From a candidate division KSB1 bacterium (GTDB lineage Bacteria > Zhuqueibacterota > Zhuqueibacteria > Thermofontimicrobiales > Thermofontimicrobiaceae): 64,000 nucleotides of DNA. This document shows, in pieces, positions 1 through 9,365 of the stretch. Both the position numbers and the translations under genes were made by a program. The notes under the pieces are model-generated. The model was given only the letters and a program-made list of their open reading frames with translations. It was not told where the DNA came from and made no database searches. The stretch's first letter is position 1, and each line of letters opens with the position of its first letter. Where the stretch lies: assembly GCA_034506395.1 (NCBI GenBank), contig JAPDPQ010000009.1, forward strand, positions 62,001 through 126,000, in the 5' to 3' direction.

Positions 1-113
1 GCGCAATCAAAGCAAAGCGAAAGCGAGGGTTCAATCGATCGTTTCGATCCGATGTCCCTGGATCCTTGTATGATGAGCTCATTCAGCTTTTATCATCAAA
101 AAAAGAAAAATGA
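1..113 (+). CDS. Possible 3' end of a gene cut by the window edge
   Basis: Reading from base 3, the frame is open from the window edge to a TGA at 111-113. The tail is basic and then helical-looking, ending in LLSSKKEK, which would suit the C-terminus of a protein encoded mainly upstream. Another frame (bases 1-138) is also open, so the choice of frame is uncertain. No family can be named from about 36 residues. It may be non-coding. Confidence 0.25.
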   Translation, partial: AIKAKRKRGFNRSFRSDVPGSLYDELIQLLSSKKEK

Positions 114-189
114 CCTTAACATGGCCGTTTTATTATAAAATTCATGGCTAATTATCAATTAAAAAAATGTATAAAATAAAAATTAATAC

Positions 190-218
190 TTGACATTTTG
201 ATTAAATTTTTTTATTAT
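190..218 (+). promoter_or_regulatory. Sigma70-type promoter of the secreted protein gene at 401
   Basis: A perfect TTGACA (190-195) and a TATTAT box (213-218) are separated by 17 bases in a very AT-rich stretch. Transcription would start near 225, leaving a 5' leader of about 175 bases before the ATG at 401. The element is almost identical to the promoter at 51210-51238 before the giant protease gene. Confidence 0.7.
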
Positions 219-400
219 TCACCATTCTAAAAATGTTGTTCTGATCTTCACCTAATTGCCGCACAAATCCAAATTAAGTCAAATATTACGATGATGCAAA
301 ACACATATCTTTCGAGGAGGTGAGAGCGAATCAAAATTTTTCTTTTTTGGATTTTAAAATCCCCAATCAACTTACTTCACCACAAACCATGGAGGTATTT

Positions 401-3400
401 ATGGTAAAAAAGCTTCCAATTTTGGTCCTGATGATCGCAGCGATTTTCCTCATGGCGGTCACCATCCAGGCAAGTGCTCCAAAGAAACAGCCGCATCGTT
501 CCACGAAAAATTCCCTCAGTACCATTAGTGTATTTGATAACCAATCCCTGGCCGACCCAGTCATCTTCAGTGATGATTTTGAAGGAGGAAAACCGAACTG
601 GGTGATCGATGCCAGTTGGAACCATGTCGCTACAGCAGCAGGCAATCGTGCCTATCAGCCAGTGAGCAGTTGGGAACCGAGCAATACGAACTTCTCAAGC
701 CCAAGCACAAGCTGGCATGCCAAATTGGGATTGGATGAAGAGCTGGATTTCGTTATTTCTCCGGTGATTTACCTCCCAACGGAAGTGACCACTGGTGGTG
801 TGACCAGCCCCTTGAAAGGTTTGAAGCTCGGTTATAATTATGATGTTGATACTCCTGCTGGCAATAGCTGGCATCATTTGGTGGGATCTGCCGAATGCTG
901 GTGGCAGTTCACCAATACCGATCCTGGCGCGGGAACCAGTTCGTGGTGGATGGTTCCGAAAGATATCCAGCATTGGCGCCAATGGTTGGTGACGCCAGCA
1001 ATCGATTTGACCTCTGCAACCGCTCCGGTAAATCTAACCTTCTTACACAAATACGATTCAGAGGTCGAATTTGATTATTACTCAGTGGACATTTCGACCG
1101 ACAATTTCGTATCCTACAAGACTCTCGCATTTTACGATGGCAGCACCAAACAATTGACCTGGACAAACGTGAGCTTAGACATCTCGGATTTCATTGGCAA
1201 GGTGGTAAAAATCCGCTTTAGCAGCAAGGGCGATTATGGTACTGCTGAGGGATTCTGGGGCATTGATGAGATTAAAGTGAGCGATGCCAGCACCACATTC
1301 TTCTATGATGACGGTGGAGAATCTGGCACGTCGACTATCGTTAAAAATGGATTTGCCCCAGGGGCTCGCTTTGGGAGCGTCACAGGTTCTGCCAATCCAT
1401 CTCCTGCTTGGAAGGCAGCAGAGCCTATTGTCGTCCCAGGATTCGGTGTATCAATTAATCCTGGCGATAGCATTCGCATCGCAATCCAATGGGAATCTGA
1501 CGGAGCTTCCACGGCTGGGAGAGGATTTTTCATTGACGATGTGACCCTATATGGTATTGGATTATTGCCTTTCGATGTAACCGCTTTGGGCGCCACTGGA
1601 TTCAATACCATAGCTGTTGATAAAAAGGTGAATTTGGGCGTTGTCGTTGCCAATGCTGGGTTAAATAGTATTACTGCAACCCTGCAATGGACCGGTGAAA
1701 TTGCTGATATCACCACGGGAGATACTGTTGTTGTTCATCCAGCGATGTTTGGTACCTTAGCAGTTACTAATTTTGCTTCAGGCCAAAAAGTGGTTATTCC
1801 GACCAACCCAGCCAGAGAATGGCTGGTTAAAGAACCGGGTCATTATTTGTTCCGCGGAAAGGTTTCATACGCGCAGGATAATGATGTCAAGAATAACACT
1901 TTTCGCGTCGATTTCTTGGTATATGGTGCACCTTATACAAATGTGGTCTATCAACAGGATTTCCAGCAGCGCGCCGGGGGGAGCACATTGGAGGATCTGG
2001 GATTCACTGTGATCAACGGCGGCGGATGCAAAGCGACAGGCTTAAATGTCAATAAATGGGAATATGATTCTGGACTCATTTATGGGCATGGCGGAGCATT
2101 AATATCTTATGCCTGGGGCAACCTTGATCCCGGTACCGATGTTGTGGCTCCTTACGATAGCTCCGAGGTCTTAGATGAAGCGCTGATTACACCAGAGTTC
2201 GATATTTCTGAAATCGGGCCAAATGGAACGTTGTTTATGCGGTATTACGTCTATTTCCGAACGTTCCATCCAGCATTGGGTCCACCATTTGGCATGCAAA
2301 AAACTTCGTTTGAGATCCACTTCTCCATCGATGGTGGAAAGACCTGGAAAGCAGCCTTCGTATGGCAGGATTATGATGGTTTGGCCAACGACTCGCGCCG
2401 CTTACCGAACTACTATTATGGCACGCCGGTCCTGCCATATACAAGTTACCTGCATGTGGACCTCACCCCAGCGCTCAAGATGGGCGGCCAGAAGATGATG
2501 GTCATGATCGCTGTCAAATCTGAGAATTCTTACATCACCGGGATTAGCTTCGAGGATATGGTGGTTTATGGCGGCCTTGATTATGCCAGAATCACCAATG
2601 TTGCTGATATTCCCGATGACCAAGGAAAACAGGTGCGGGTCACTTGGAAAGCTTCATTTAATGATCTGAAATTATGGAATGAAGGCCGCTATGGGGATTT
2701 TGAACAGCATATAGTCACACATTATAACCTATGGCGCGTCATTCCCACCACTGGACTTGCAAGGGTGGCTGCTGCTACCGATCTGAAAAGAATGCTTTCA
2801 AATCCTGGCAAACCTGGGGACTCGTTTGTTCTGGGCAGCACGCAATATGATTTCATTGCCACTATCCCAGCTCACTTTGATCCAGTCTATAATTATGTGG
2901 CTCCGACGCTGGCAGATGGCGTGGAAACCGGCTTTATGGTATCCGCTCATACCAGTGATCCCACGGTGTTTGTCAACTCAAAGATCGTCAGCGGGAAATC
3001 CGTTGATAACCTGGCTCCGCATCCTCCGATGAATGTCATGGCGATCGGACAGAATAACACCAATATCATTACCTGGGAAGCCAGCCCTGATGAAGATGTC
3101 CGGTATTACTCTGTTTACCGAAGCGAAGTCAGCGGCAATTATCCTTCAACACCATTGGCTTATACCGTTGATTTGAGTTACACCGATGCCGCTGCTACCG
3201 TAGGGAAGACTTACTACTATGTGGTGACTGCTACTGACTTTGGCCTGAACGAGAGCAAATATTCCAATGAGACATCAGTGCTCACCAATGTAGAGGATCG
3301 GTCGGCCAGTGCCATTCCAACCGAGTTCGGCCTTGCGCAGAACTACCCCAACCCATTCAATCCAACCACAGCGATCAGCTTCCGGCTTCCGACTAGCTCG

Positions 3401-3598
3401 CATGTCGTCATTACCATTTACAACACCAGTGGTCAGGCGATTAAGACGCTAGTGAATCAGGAAATGAAAGCAGGTTATCATATCGCCTTATGGGATGGGA
3501 CCGATTCCGACGGTCAAAGCGTTGCATCGGGCATTTATTTCTATCAGATGAAAGCAGGCTCCTTCTCTGATATGAAAAAGATGATGCTGGTGCGATAG
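401..3598 (+). CDS. Secreted multidomain protein with type IX-style C-terminal sorting domain
   Basis: This 1,065-residue product is probably exported across both membranes. The ATG at 401 is preferred over in-frame codons at 320 and 389, because GGAGG lies at 391-395 and the new N-terminus is a clean signal peptide (MVKKLPILVL, then a hydrophobic stretch to QASA). The middle contains repeated beta-sandwich segments resembling MAM/jelly-roll modules ('FSDDFEGG', 'GFWGIDEI', 'FFIDDVTLYG'). A fibronectin type III-like domain follows at about residues 885-970. The last 80 residues form the FlgD-like sorting domain, with YPNPFNP near its start, a G-Q-x-I-K-T-L segment and a final KKMMLVR. No catalytic motif was recognised, so a surface or adhesive role is only a guess. 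The gene has its own promoter (190-218) and terminator (3633-3667). Confidence 0.85.
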   Translation: MVKKLPILVLMIAAIFLMAVTIQASAPKKQPHRSTKNSLSTISVFDNQSLADPVIFSDDFEGGKPNWVIDASWNHVATAAGNRAYQPVSSWEPSNTNFSSPSTSWHAKLGLDEELDFVISPVIYLPTEVTTGGVTSPLKGLKLGYNYDVDTPAGNSWHHLVGSAECWWQFTNTDPGAGTSSWWMVPKDIQHWRQWLVTPAIDLTSATAPVNLTFLHKYDSEVEFDYYSVDISTDNFVSYKTLAFYDGSTKQLTWTNVSLDISDFIGKVVKIRFSSKGDYGTAEGFWGIDEIKVSDASTTFFYDDGGESGTSTIVKNGFAPGARFGSVTGSANPSPAWKAAEPIVVPGFGVSINPGDSIRIAIQWESDGASTAGRGFFIDDVTLYGIGLLPFDVTALGATGFNTIAVDKKVNLGVVVANAGLNSITATLQWTGEIADITTGDTVVVHPAMFGTLAVTNFASGQKVVIPTNPAREWLVKEPGHYLFRGKVSYAQDNDVKNNTFRVDFLVYGAPYTNVVYQQDFQQRAGGSTLEDLGFTVINGGGCKATGLNVNKWEYDSGLIYGHGGALISYAWGNLDPGTDVVAPYDSSEVLDEALITPEFDISEIGPNGTLFMRYYVYFRTFHPALGPPFGMQKTSFEIHFSIDGGKTWKAAFVWQDYDGLANDSRRLPNYYYGTPVLPYTSYLHVDLTPALKMGGQKMMVMIAVKSENSYITGISFEDMVVYGGLDYARITNVADIPDDQGKQVRVTWKASFNDLKLWNEGRYGDFEQHIVTHYNLWRVIPTTGLARVAAATDLKRMLSNPGKPGDSFVLGSTQYDFIATIPAHFDPVYNYVAPTLADGVETGFMVSAHTSDPTVFVNSKIVSGKSVDNLAPHPPMNVMAIGQNNTNIITWEASPDEDVRYYSVYRSEVSGNYPSTPLAYTVDLSYTDAAATVGKTYYYVVTATDFGLNESKYSNETSVLTNVEDRSASAIPTEFGLAQNYPNPFNPTTAISFRLPTSSHVVITIYNTSGQAIKTLVNQEMKAGYHIALWDGTDSDGQSVASGIYFYQMKAGSFSDMKKMMLVR

Positions 3599-3632
3599 TC
3601 TTTGACAGCGCAGGCATGATCCGACTTAGCAC

Positions 3633-3667
3633 AAAAGCCATTGAGCGAGATGCTCAATGGCTTTTTG
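3633..3667 (+). terminator. Intrinsic terminator after the secreted protein gene
   Basis: A perfect 14-bp stem (3633-3646 with 3652-3665) encloses a 5-base loop and runs into T residues. It lies 34 bases past the stop codon of the gene ending at 3598, which makes that gene a single transcription unit. Confidence 0.9.
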
Positions 3668-3909
3668 CTTTGATGTGCTGAATAAAAAATTCAATGAATA
3701 TGGCGTTTTTTTATAGTAATGCTGACATCTTTTTTGGAACGGGGTAGCAATTAGCGTTCAGATTTAAATTCACAGCTTATTTTGGAACTACGATCGCCAA
3801 TCCACGGTCAAACGCTTCGAAGCAGTAAGTGATCATCGTTTTCAAATCATAACTTCCATCACTTGAGTGAAAACGATTGATTGAAAACTGCATTGGGAGA
3901 TCGCTGAAC

Positions 3910-4212
3910 TTGAACATCGAAAAAGTGAAATCTCTCCTCAATCTTGGCCGCAAGGGCCGCATGATCGAAATCGGGAAAACGCCCGTCGAAATTTTGCTCA
4001 AGCGCCGGAGGGCTGCTTTGATCATCATGGCGTTCGATGCCTCTGATAAATTTAAAAAGCAAATGGAAATCGACTGTCTCCGGCATGGCGTTCCGCTCAT
4101 GCTTTTCGGCAATAAATCGGAATTAGGAAAAATTTGTGGTCGTGACGAGGTGAGTGTCATTGGTATCTCAGATAAACATCTTGCAGATGGGATCAAAGCA
4201 GCACTCGTTTGA
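3910..4212 (+). CDS. L7Ae/L30e-family RNA-binding protein (YlxQ-like)
   Basis: The product of about 100 residues matches the layout of bacterial YlxQ/L7Ae-type proteins: an N-terminal 'LLNLGRKGRMIEIG' helix, 'AALIIMAFDAS' as the central strand, then 'HGVPLMLFGNKSELGKICG' and a C-terminal 'ISDKHLADGIKAAL'. The family binds kink-turn RNA and is often encoded next to nusA and infB, but neither is present here. I chose the TTG at 3910 because GGGAGA sits at 3895-3900. A TTG at 3877 would add 11 residues of poor quality. The gene faces the methyltransferase gene at 4270-5607, so the two converge. Confidence 0.7.
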   Translation: MNIEKVKSLLNLGRKGRMIEIGKTPVEILLKRRRAALIIMAFDASDKFKKQMEIDCLRHGVPLMLFGNKSELGKICGRDEVSVIGISDKHLADGIKAALV

Positions 4213-4269
4213 GCGAGAGGATAATAAATGCTCGCGAAGCGATAAAAGGATTTGCAGCGGGCTGGGTGG

Positions 4270-5607
4270 TTATTCTTTGAGCCCAATTACGATGAACTCG
4301 CAGGGATACGCCTCCGAATTCGCTGAAGAAACGCTGGCAAATCGCCCAGTCGTTTCATCGCGTTTCTGCGGCAAGATTTTAGACGGAATCGATCGCTTGA
4401 TGATTCGATCTAACCGAAAGCCTGAATGCTGCAGGCTCTCAGCAAACACCTCGGCGTTTAAAATTTCAATGCCTTTTAATCGCGTATCTCCGATCACATA
4501 ACAGCATCGGCCGCCAGGTTTTAAGATGCGGAAGCTCTCATCGAACACTTGTTGCATATCCATGAAAAAGGCCGCGATCTCTCTCGCCATCTTTTTGCTA
4601 CGAAGGTTCATCTGTTCCACAATCCTCTGCCCAATCTGGCTTTTCAATTGTTGATCGTCATACGCTTTATGAGCAGTGCCGATGAATTCCCGTTTATATT
4701 CATTCAGGTCATCGGCAAATTCCAGCCAGATTGTAGAGAGCTGATGAAGATCTGCATATTCATAGCTGGTGACGTAAGGGCTTGAACTCACGATCAGATC
4801 GACAGAGTTGTTCGGGACGGGTTGCTCCCGGGCATCACCGATCTTGATATTTAAATATTGCTCGATATGATTTTTGACGGTTGCTGGGACAATCTGATAG
4901 AATTCAGCGTTCCCACGTTCCATCTTCGAGAGCTGTCGTTTGAAAGCGGCAAGCGGTCGCTCCGGTTTTTTGGAAAAATCGCGCGTCGGCTTGGTGCTGG
5001 TCTGGAGCCAGATAGAACAGTTTTTAAGAATGTGGCTGAACGCCACCAAAAAGAAATTCCGAATATCTGGTTTGGGAATTTGATTGATCATTCGGAGGAT
5101 GATCCCCAGCTCCTGTTGTTGCGTAATCGAAAACCAGTAGTCGATTCGATCGCGATGGCGAACGGGGATCAATGGCTCGATGGAGGGGCGAGCTTTGTCC
5201 CAAGATGGGGACTCCAAATCAGCGAGTTGGTCCAATAAAGCAGCGATTTGCTCCGATAGCAACGCCGGTTCAAGCGGGGTCGCTTTGACGCGGGTCATCA
5301 AATAGGCTATTTTATTGATATCCGTACCGCTGGCTTTCATCCCCCGAGCAATGGCCGTAACGATGGTTGTTCCGCTGCCGAAAAACGGATCGTTGATATG
5401 AGCATCGCTCGATTGGAGATATTCCTCCATTAATTTTTCAACTAATTGCGGAATGAACTTCGCAGGATAGCGATGAAAATCGTGGGTCCATTTGCCAGTT
5501 TGCGATGGAGTACACCCTTCAAACGACCAATCAGGATCGATTGGTTTTTGTCGAAAGCGCGACAGGATTTCATCAGCAGAAAGCCACTTTTTCATGAGGA
5601 TAGTCAC
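4270..5607 (-). CDS. Orphan DNA methyltransferase (N4-cytosine or N6-adenine type)
   Basis: The 445-residue protein has an AdoMet-binding motif I ('DPFFGSGTT', about residues 93-101) near the N-terminus. A motif IV-like 'VSSSPYVTSYEYAD' lies in the C-terminal half and 'LKPGGRCCYVIGD' lies further on. Usual catalytic motifs are SPPY (N4mC) or DPPY (N6mA); here the motif reads SSPY, so the first proline is replaced by serine. No restriction endonuclease gene is adjacent, which suggests a solitary methylase or a divergent RNA/DNA methylase. It is the last gene of a minus-strand run and starts 38 bases after the transaminase gene. The start is GTG at 5607 or ATG at 5595; neither has a well-spaced ribosome-binding site. 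Confidence 0.75.
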   Translation of the reverse strand: MTILMKKWLSADEILSRFRQKPIDPDWSFEGCTPSQTGKWTHDFHRYPAKFIPQLVEKLMEEYLQSSDAHINDPFFGSGTTIVTAIARGMKASGTDINKIAYLMTRVKATPLEPALLSEQIAALLDQLADLESPSWDKARPSIEPLIPVRHRDRIDYWFSITQQQELGIILRMINQIPKPDIRNFFLVAFSHILKNCSIWLQTSTKPTRDFSKKPERPLAAFKRQLSKMERGNAEFYQIVPATVKNHIEQYLNIKIGDAREQPVPNNSVDLIVSSSPYVTSYEYADLHQLSTIWLEFADDLNEYKREFIGTAHKAYDDQQLKSQIGQRIVEQMNLRSKKMAREIAAFFMDMQQVFDESFRILKPGGRCCYVIGDTRLKGIEILNAEVFAESLQHSGFRLDRIIKRSIPSKILPQKRDETTGRFASVSSANSEAYPCEFIVIGLKE

Positions 5608-5645
5608 GTAACGATTTTTGGGATGAGCTCCTTAACTTTCCCTGC

Positions 5646-6488
5646 CTAACGCCAAGCAATCAGTTCGTAAAAAGATCGCTGCAATTTTTGCGTGATGAGG
5701 CCAGGCTTCCCATTCGCCACACGCCGATCTTCCACTTGAACCACTGGGGTGATCTCAACCGTCGTGCCGATCAGCATGAGTTCATCCGCTTGATGCAACT
5801 CGACCTCGAGAATTGGGAATTCTTTGACCGGAATCCCCAATCTCCCGCAAAGTTCGATGACGATCTGTCGGGTGATTCCAGAAAGAATGTAATTGGAAGC
5901 GGGAGCAGTAACAAAAGTGCCATTGAAAATTGCAGCGACATTGGTGTGAGTTCCTTCAGTGATGCAGCCATCGCGGACAAAAACGGCTTCGGTGGCGCCT
6001 CGATCGATGGCCAATTGATGCGCTAAGATATTTGGCAAGAGCGCGATGGATTTAATGTCGCAGCGAGACCATCGAGTATCGGATACCAAGATGATTTTCG
6101 TCCCATGATCCAGCTCGTCTTGATGTGGCTGAAAACGGGAAGCTGCAAGATAAACGGTCGCAGGCGTCTCTTTCGCTGGAAAGCGATGGGTCCGCGGCGC
6201 TGCCCCACGAGTTACCTGAATGTAAACCGTCGCTTGACCATCAGTCAATTGGTTTTCTGCAATCAACTTTGTGGCGATAGGCAAAAGCTGATCTATATCA
6301 GAAAAATCAATTCGCAACTGCTCCAAGCTACGCTTGAGTCGCTGGAGATGCGCTTCTGCCATGAATAACTTGCCCCGGTAACAGCGAATCACTTCATAAG
6401 CGCCGTCGGCAAATAAAAAACCGCGGTCGTCTGGGGTGATATGAATTTGATCCTTAGGGAGAAAATTCCCGTTAAAATAAGCGATCAT
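5646..6488 (-). CDS. dat: D-amino-acid transaminase (class IV PLP aminotransferase)
   Basis: The 280-residue protein begins with 'MIAYFNGNFLPKDQIHITPDDRGFLF', interrupted here only for brevity, followed by 'ADGAYEVIR', which is the typical opening of D-alanine aminotransferases. The PLP lysine is in 'CDIKSIALLPN', and the cofactor-phosphate region reads 'ITEGTHTNV' and 'LSGITRQ'. The family interconverts D-alanine and D-glutamate with their keto acids, feeding peptidoglycan synthesis. Branched-chain aminotransferase or aminodeoxychorismate lyase are the alternatives, but the N-terminus favours the D-enzyme. The start codon overlaps the end of the PHP gene by 17 bases, so translation is probably coupled. 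Its place in a run with murE supports a cell-wall role. Confidence 0.8.
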   Translation of the reverse strand: MIAYFNGNFLPKDQIHITPDDRGFLFADGAYEVIRCYRGKLFMAEAHLQRLKRSLEQLRIDFSDIDQLLPIATKLIAENQLTDGQATVYIQVTRGAAPRTHRFPAKETPATVYLAASRFQPHQDELDHGTKIILVSDTRWSRCDIKSIALLPNILAHQLAIDRGATEAVFVRDGCITEGTHTNVAAIFNGTFVTAPASNYILSGITRQIVIELCGRLGIPVKEFPILEVELHQADELMLIGTTVEITPVVQVEDRRVANGKPGLITQKLQRSFYELIAWR

Positions 6489-7371
6489 CCAATTTCACTC
6501 GGCTCGTTAAATTCATAGATTGGGGCCTCTCTTGCTCAGAACCTATTGGCCCTCTGCTTCCATTGGTTGAATTCAGAACTCGTTGTCCATTCGTTACCTT
6601 CAGCGCTTCGGGCGAAAGCTGCGGAGTTGCGAATTTGCGCATCAAAAATGGCTGAGATGTGCGCAAGGCTAATTTACGAAGGAAGATGTTTATCACGTAA
6701 GGCAGGCTCTCAAGCAGCCAGCCCAGTTCATATAGAAATTCCCGCAATGTCAGTGGTTGCGATACATATTCCACTTTACCCGCTTTGATAGCCCGAATAA
6801 TAGCTGGTATCGTTTTCTCTTCCGCATAAACGTAAGAGTAGGTTCGGCCGAATTGGAAAGAGCGATGCGCATCAGAATTGCCCACCATTGGCAGATTCAA
6901 TTGCTTTGCGATCCGAATCGCCTTTCGATTGGGATTGAACCACCGATAATAAAAATGACAAAATTCGATCGCATCAAAACAATGGTGATAGCGGATCAGA
7001 TCTTTTCCGAGGCATTCGGGCAAAAAATAAAACGGATGCGGCGCGATCACTAACACATCGTCAGCTTTATGACGAAGCAAATCCGAATAATTCAAAACAT
7101 GTTTTTTGGCAGAAAAATTAATCAGCAGCACATGCTTTTTGTGAATATAGGTCTCCACCCCATTGATCAATAGCAGACCTTTTTGCCGTGCATATTCAGA
7201 GAGCTCCGCATCTTGATATTGTAGCCCATGATGCGTAATGGCAATCGCATCGAATTTATGCTTTACTGCTAAATCGATCAGTTGTTTCGGCGACATTAAA
7301 TTTTTTCGTCCCGCAACCAATTCCACTAGATCATTTGCTGTATGCAGATGCAGATCAACCTTCAGTCTCAT
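6472..7371 (-). CDS. PHP-domain metal-dependent hydrolase
   Basis: The 299-residue protein opens with 'KVDLHLHTAND', the first metal-binding HxH motif of the PHP fold. Further ligands are likely in 'ITHHGL', 'NGVETY', 'APHPF' and 'GNSDAH'. PHP enzymes are mostly phosphoesterases that use three metal ions; the substrate here cannot be told. The roughly 90 residues after the PHP core are of unknown nature and less conserved-looking. The gene lies between the parvulin lipoprotein gene and dat, all on the minus strand. Confidence 0.75.
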   Translation of the reverse strand: MRLKVDLHLHTANDLVELVAGRKNLMSPKQLIDLAVKHKFDAIAITHHGLQYQDAELSEYARQKGLLLINGVETYIHKKHVLLINFSAKKHVLNYSDLLRHKADDVLVIAPHPFYFLPECLGKDLIRYHHCFDAIEFCHFYYRWFNPNRKAIRIAKQLNLPMVGNSDAHRSFQFGRTYSYVYAEEKTIPAIIRAIKAGKVEYVSQPLTLREFLYELGWLLESLPYVINIFLRKLALRTSQPFLMRKFATPQLSPEALKVTNGQRVLNSTNGSRGPIGSEQERPQSMNLTSRVKLDDRLF

Positions 7372-7462
7372 GTACTACCCTTGTCACCAGATCTGTTCGA
7401 AGTTTTTAAAACATCCAAACATTATTTATCAAACTAAATGGTTCAAATCCGCGAGTCATGGA

Positions 7463-9304
7463 TTAGCGCCCCAAAGCACGCCGCTGCCATTGGGTCGCTT
7501 GATGCAATGGTGCCACCAGCGGCGCGGCCGTGCGATTTGGGAAGTGCTGTTTTAAAACGAGCATGCTCAAGTCGCTCAGCTTCAGCGAGTCAATTGCGAC
7601 ATGATTGATTTTGATCGGATATTTTTCCGCTACCTTGACCAGAAATTGGTCGATGGCCTTGATTCGTTTTTCTGTTAGCGCATCTCGTTTTGCCTGATTC
7701 CAAACCTGCTCGATGGGAAGCGGATCCTTTCCTCGGATATCGAGGACTTTGAAGATCGAAAATCTATTATCTTCGGTTTTCACAGGCCCAGCGAGATCTC
7801 CAAATTGCAACTCTTGCGCGACTGCCCCCACTTTGCCCAATGCAGATGGTGCAAAATAACCCAAAATCCCATCGTTTTTCTTACCCAATTCGCGCAGCGT
7901 ATATTGGCGCGCCAGTTTCCCCATATCTTCCCCGTTTCGAATCCGCGTTAATAGCTGGTTCGCCAACGATTCATCTGCCACTAGAATTTCCTGCAAATTC
8001 ACCATCTCTGATGAGAGGTAATCGTTTTGATGTCGTTCATAAAATTGTCGTACCTCCTCATCTGAGACCGTGACAGTGTCGATGATCTGCTGTCGCAATT
8101 GCTGTGCCAGATAAGCATCATCCCACATCTTCTTTTGATATCGGACATAATAGCTTTTCTCAAGACCGGCCTTGCGCCCCTTCTGAGCTAACGCCTCCAA
8201 TTCGATAGTCCTTCGGATCAAATGAGATAAGCTATTTCGAAACGCCTGCCGTGACTGATAATTTAACCGAAATGGGCTGACACTCAGCTTTTTAATAAAG
8301 TCTCCCACGGTCCAAATCGTGCCATCATTGAACCGGGCGAATGGCTCATTCAAACGATCTGCCAGACTTTTGCTTTTGAGCGAATCCAAGGATAGCTCTA
8401 CTGGATGTTCCAATTGGGCCGAAGCATGACTGCTGTCTTGAATGGGATAAAATTTCTCCAATTCCCTTGCCACAAAATCGAAGATCTCTCGCGAAACCTT
8501 CACCTCTTTGTCCGCCATCAGAGAATACAAGAACTCGGTGAGGAGAACCGTCCGCTTTCGCTCTCGAAGTATTTTTTGAATCTTCGGGGCTTCGCGGTAA
8601 TAATCTGCCTCTGTAATTAGCGGATTCGTCCGCTTATTGATGAGTTTGATGAGAAAAAAGCTGCCATCCGCCTCAATTGGTTCGGATACCTCATTCAGTT
8701 TCAACTGATAGGCAGCTTGTTCAATGTTTGGATGGGCATCTCCCCATTTGATCGTCAGGGTAAGTACCGAATCAGCAGCGATGAAAGTATCTGTCTGGAA
8801 TGCTCGTTTCACCTCGTGCATATTTTTTCCAGCAAGGAGTTGGTGTCGGGCTTGCTGCGCCCGCTCCATCGTATCGAAGCTCAACACTTGCACATCCAAT
8901 TCGGATTGCGATTGCAAAAAGGCTTGCTTCACCTCCTCTTTGGTCAACGTAATCTTCGACGCGACCTCTTTTTCGAACAATGCCTCGATGATCGCCTCTT
9001 TTTCCATCTGCTGGGAATATGCTTTAAACTTTTCGCTATTGTATAAATTGCGCCGATATGCCTCAGCAACCAGCACTTTTTCGCCCAGGAGGTCAATCAA
9101 GACTTGTTCGCGATTTCGCTTGCTATCTTTGGTCATTTGAAGATGCGGGGTAAACTCATAGCGTTCGCGAAATTCAGAGAGCGGAATGGTTATCTTGCCA
9201 ACCTGAGCTACGATCGGCTCTGGCGCTTTGCGAGAACAACTGATAAGCAAAGCGATTCCCAAAAAATCCAATAAAAGGAGCGAAACCCGAAGTATTTTGT
9301 TCAT
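7463..9304 (-). CDS. Parvulin-type peptidyl-prolyl isomerase lipoprotein (SurA/PrsA-like)
   Basis: I start the protein at the ATG at 9304 (613 residues), because the N-terminus is then a lipoprotein signal with lipobox 'LLISC' (Cys about residue 23). The longer reading from 9376 overlaps murE. A SurA-like N-terminal segment ('QVGKITIPLSEFRERYEF') and a first, degenerate parvulin-like region (about 110-250) are followed by a clearer parvulin domain. That domain has 'LQEILVADES', 'LARQYTLRELGKKNDGILGYF' and 'VKTEDNRFSIFKVLDI' at about 435-560. Such proteins chaperone outer-membrane and secreted proteins in the periplasm, which fits the many secreted barrel and type IX substrates in this genome. 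It lies 61 bases downstream of murE. Confidence 0.8.
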   Translation of the reverse strand: MNKILRVSLLLLDFLGIALLISCSRKAPEPIVAQVGKITIPLSEFRERYEFTPHLQMTKDSKRNREQVLIDLLGEKVLVAEAYRRNLYNSEKFKAYSQQMEKEAIIEALFEKEVASKITLTKEEVKQAFLQSQSELDVQVLSFDTMERAQQARHQLLAGKNMHEVKRAFQTDTFIAADSVLTLTIKWGDAHPNIEQAAYQLKLNEVSEPIEADGSFFLIKLINKRTNPLITEADYYREAPKIQKILRERKRTVLLTEFLYSLMADKEVKVSREIFDFVARELEKFYPIQDSSHASAQLEHPVELSLDSLKSKSLADRLNEPFARFNDGTIWTVGDFIKKLSVSPFRLNYQSRQAFRNSLSHLIRRTIELEALAQKGRKAGLEKSYYVRYQKKMWDDAYLAQQLRQQIIDTVTVSDEEVRQFYERHQNDYLSSEMVNLQEILVADESLANQLLTRIRNGEDMGKLARQYTLRELGKKNDGILGYFAPSALGKVGAVAQELQFGDLAGPVKTEDNRFSIFKVLDIRGKDPLPIEQVWNQAKRDALTEKRIKAIDQFLVKVAEKYPIKINHVAIDSLKLSDLSMLVLKQHFPNRTAAPLVAPLHQATQWQRRALGR

Positions 9305-9365
9305 TGTTCTGGATCTAAATTTCATCCGTGCTAATTTCTGTTCAAAAATTCGAACCAATTTGATC

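Noticed and set aside
1-138. Alternative open frame at the left edge ending at 138
   Set aside because: Composition is poorer than in the frame ending at 113, and neither can be assigned with certainty.
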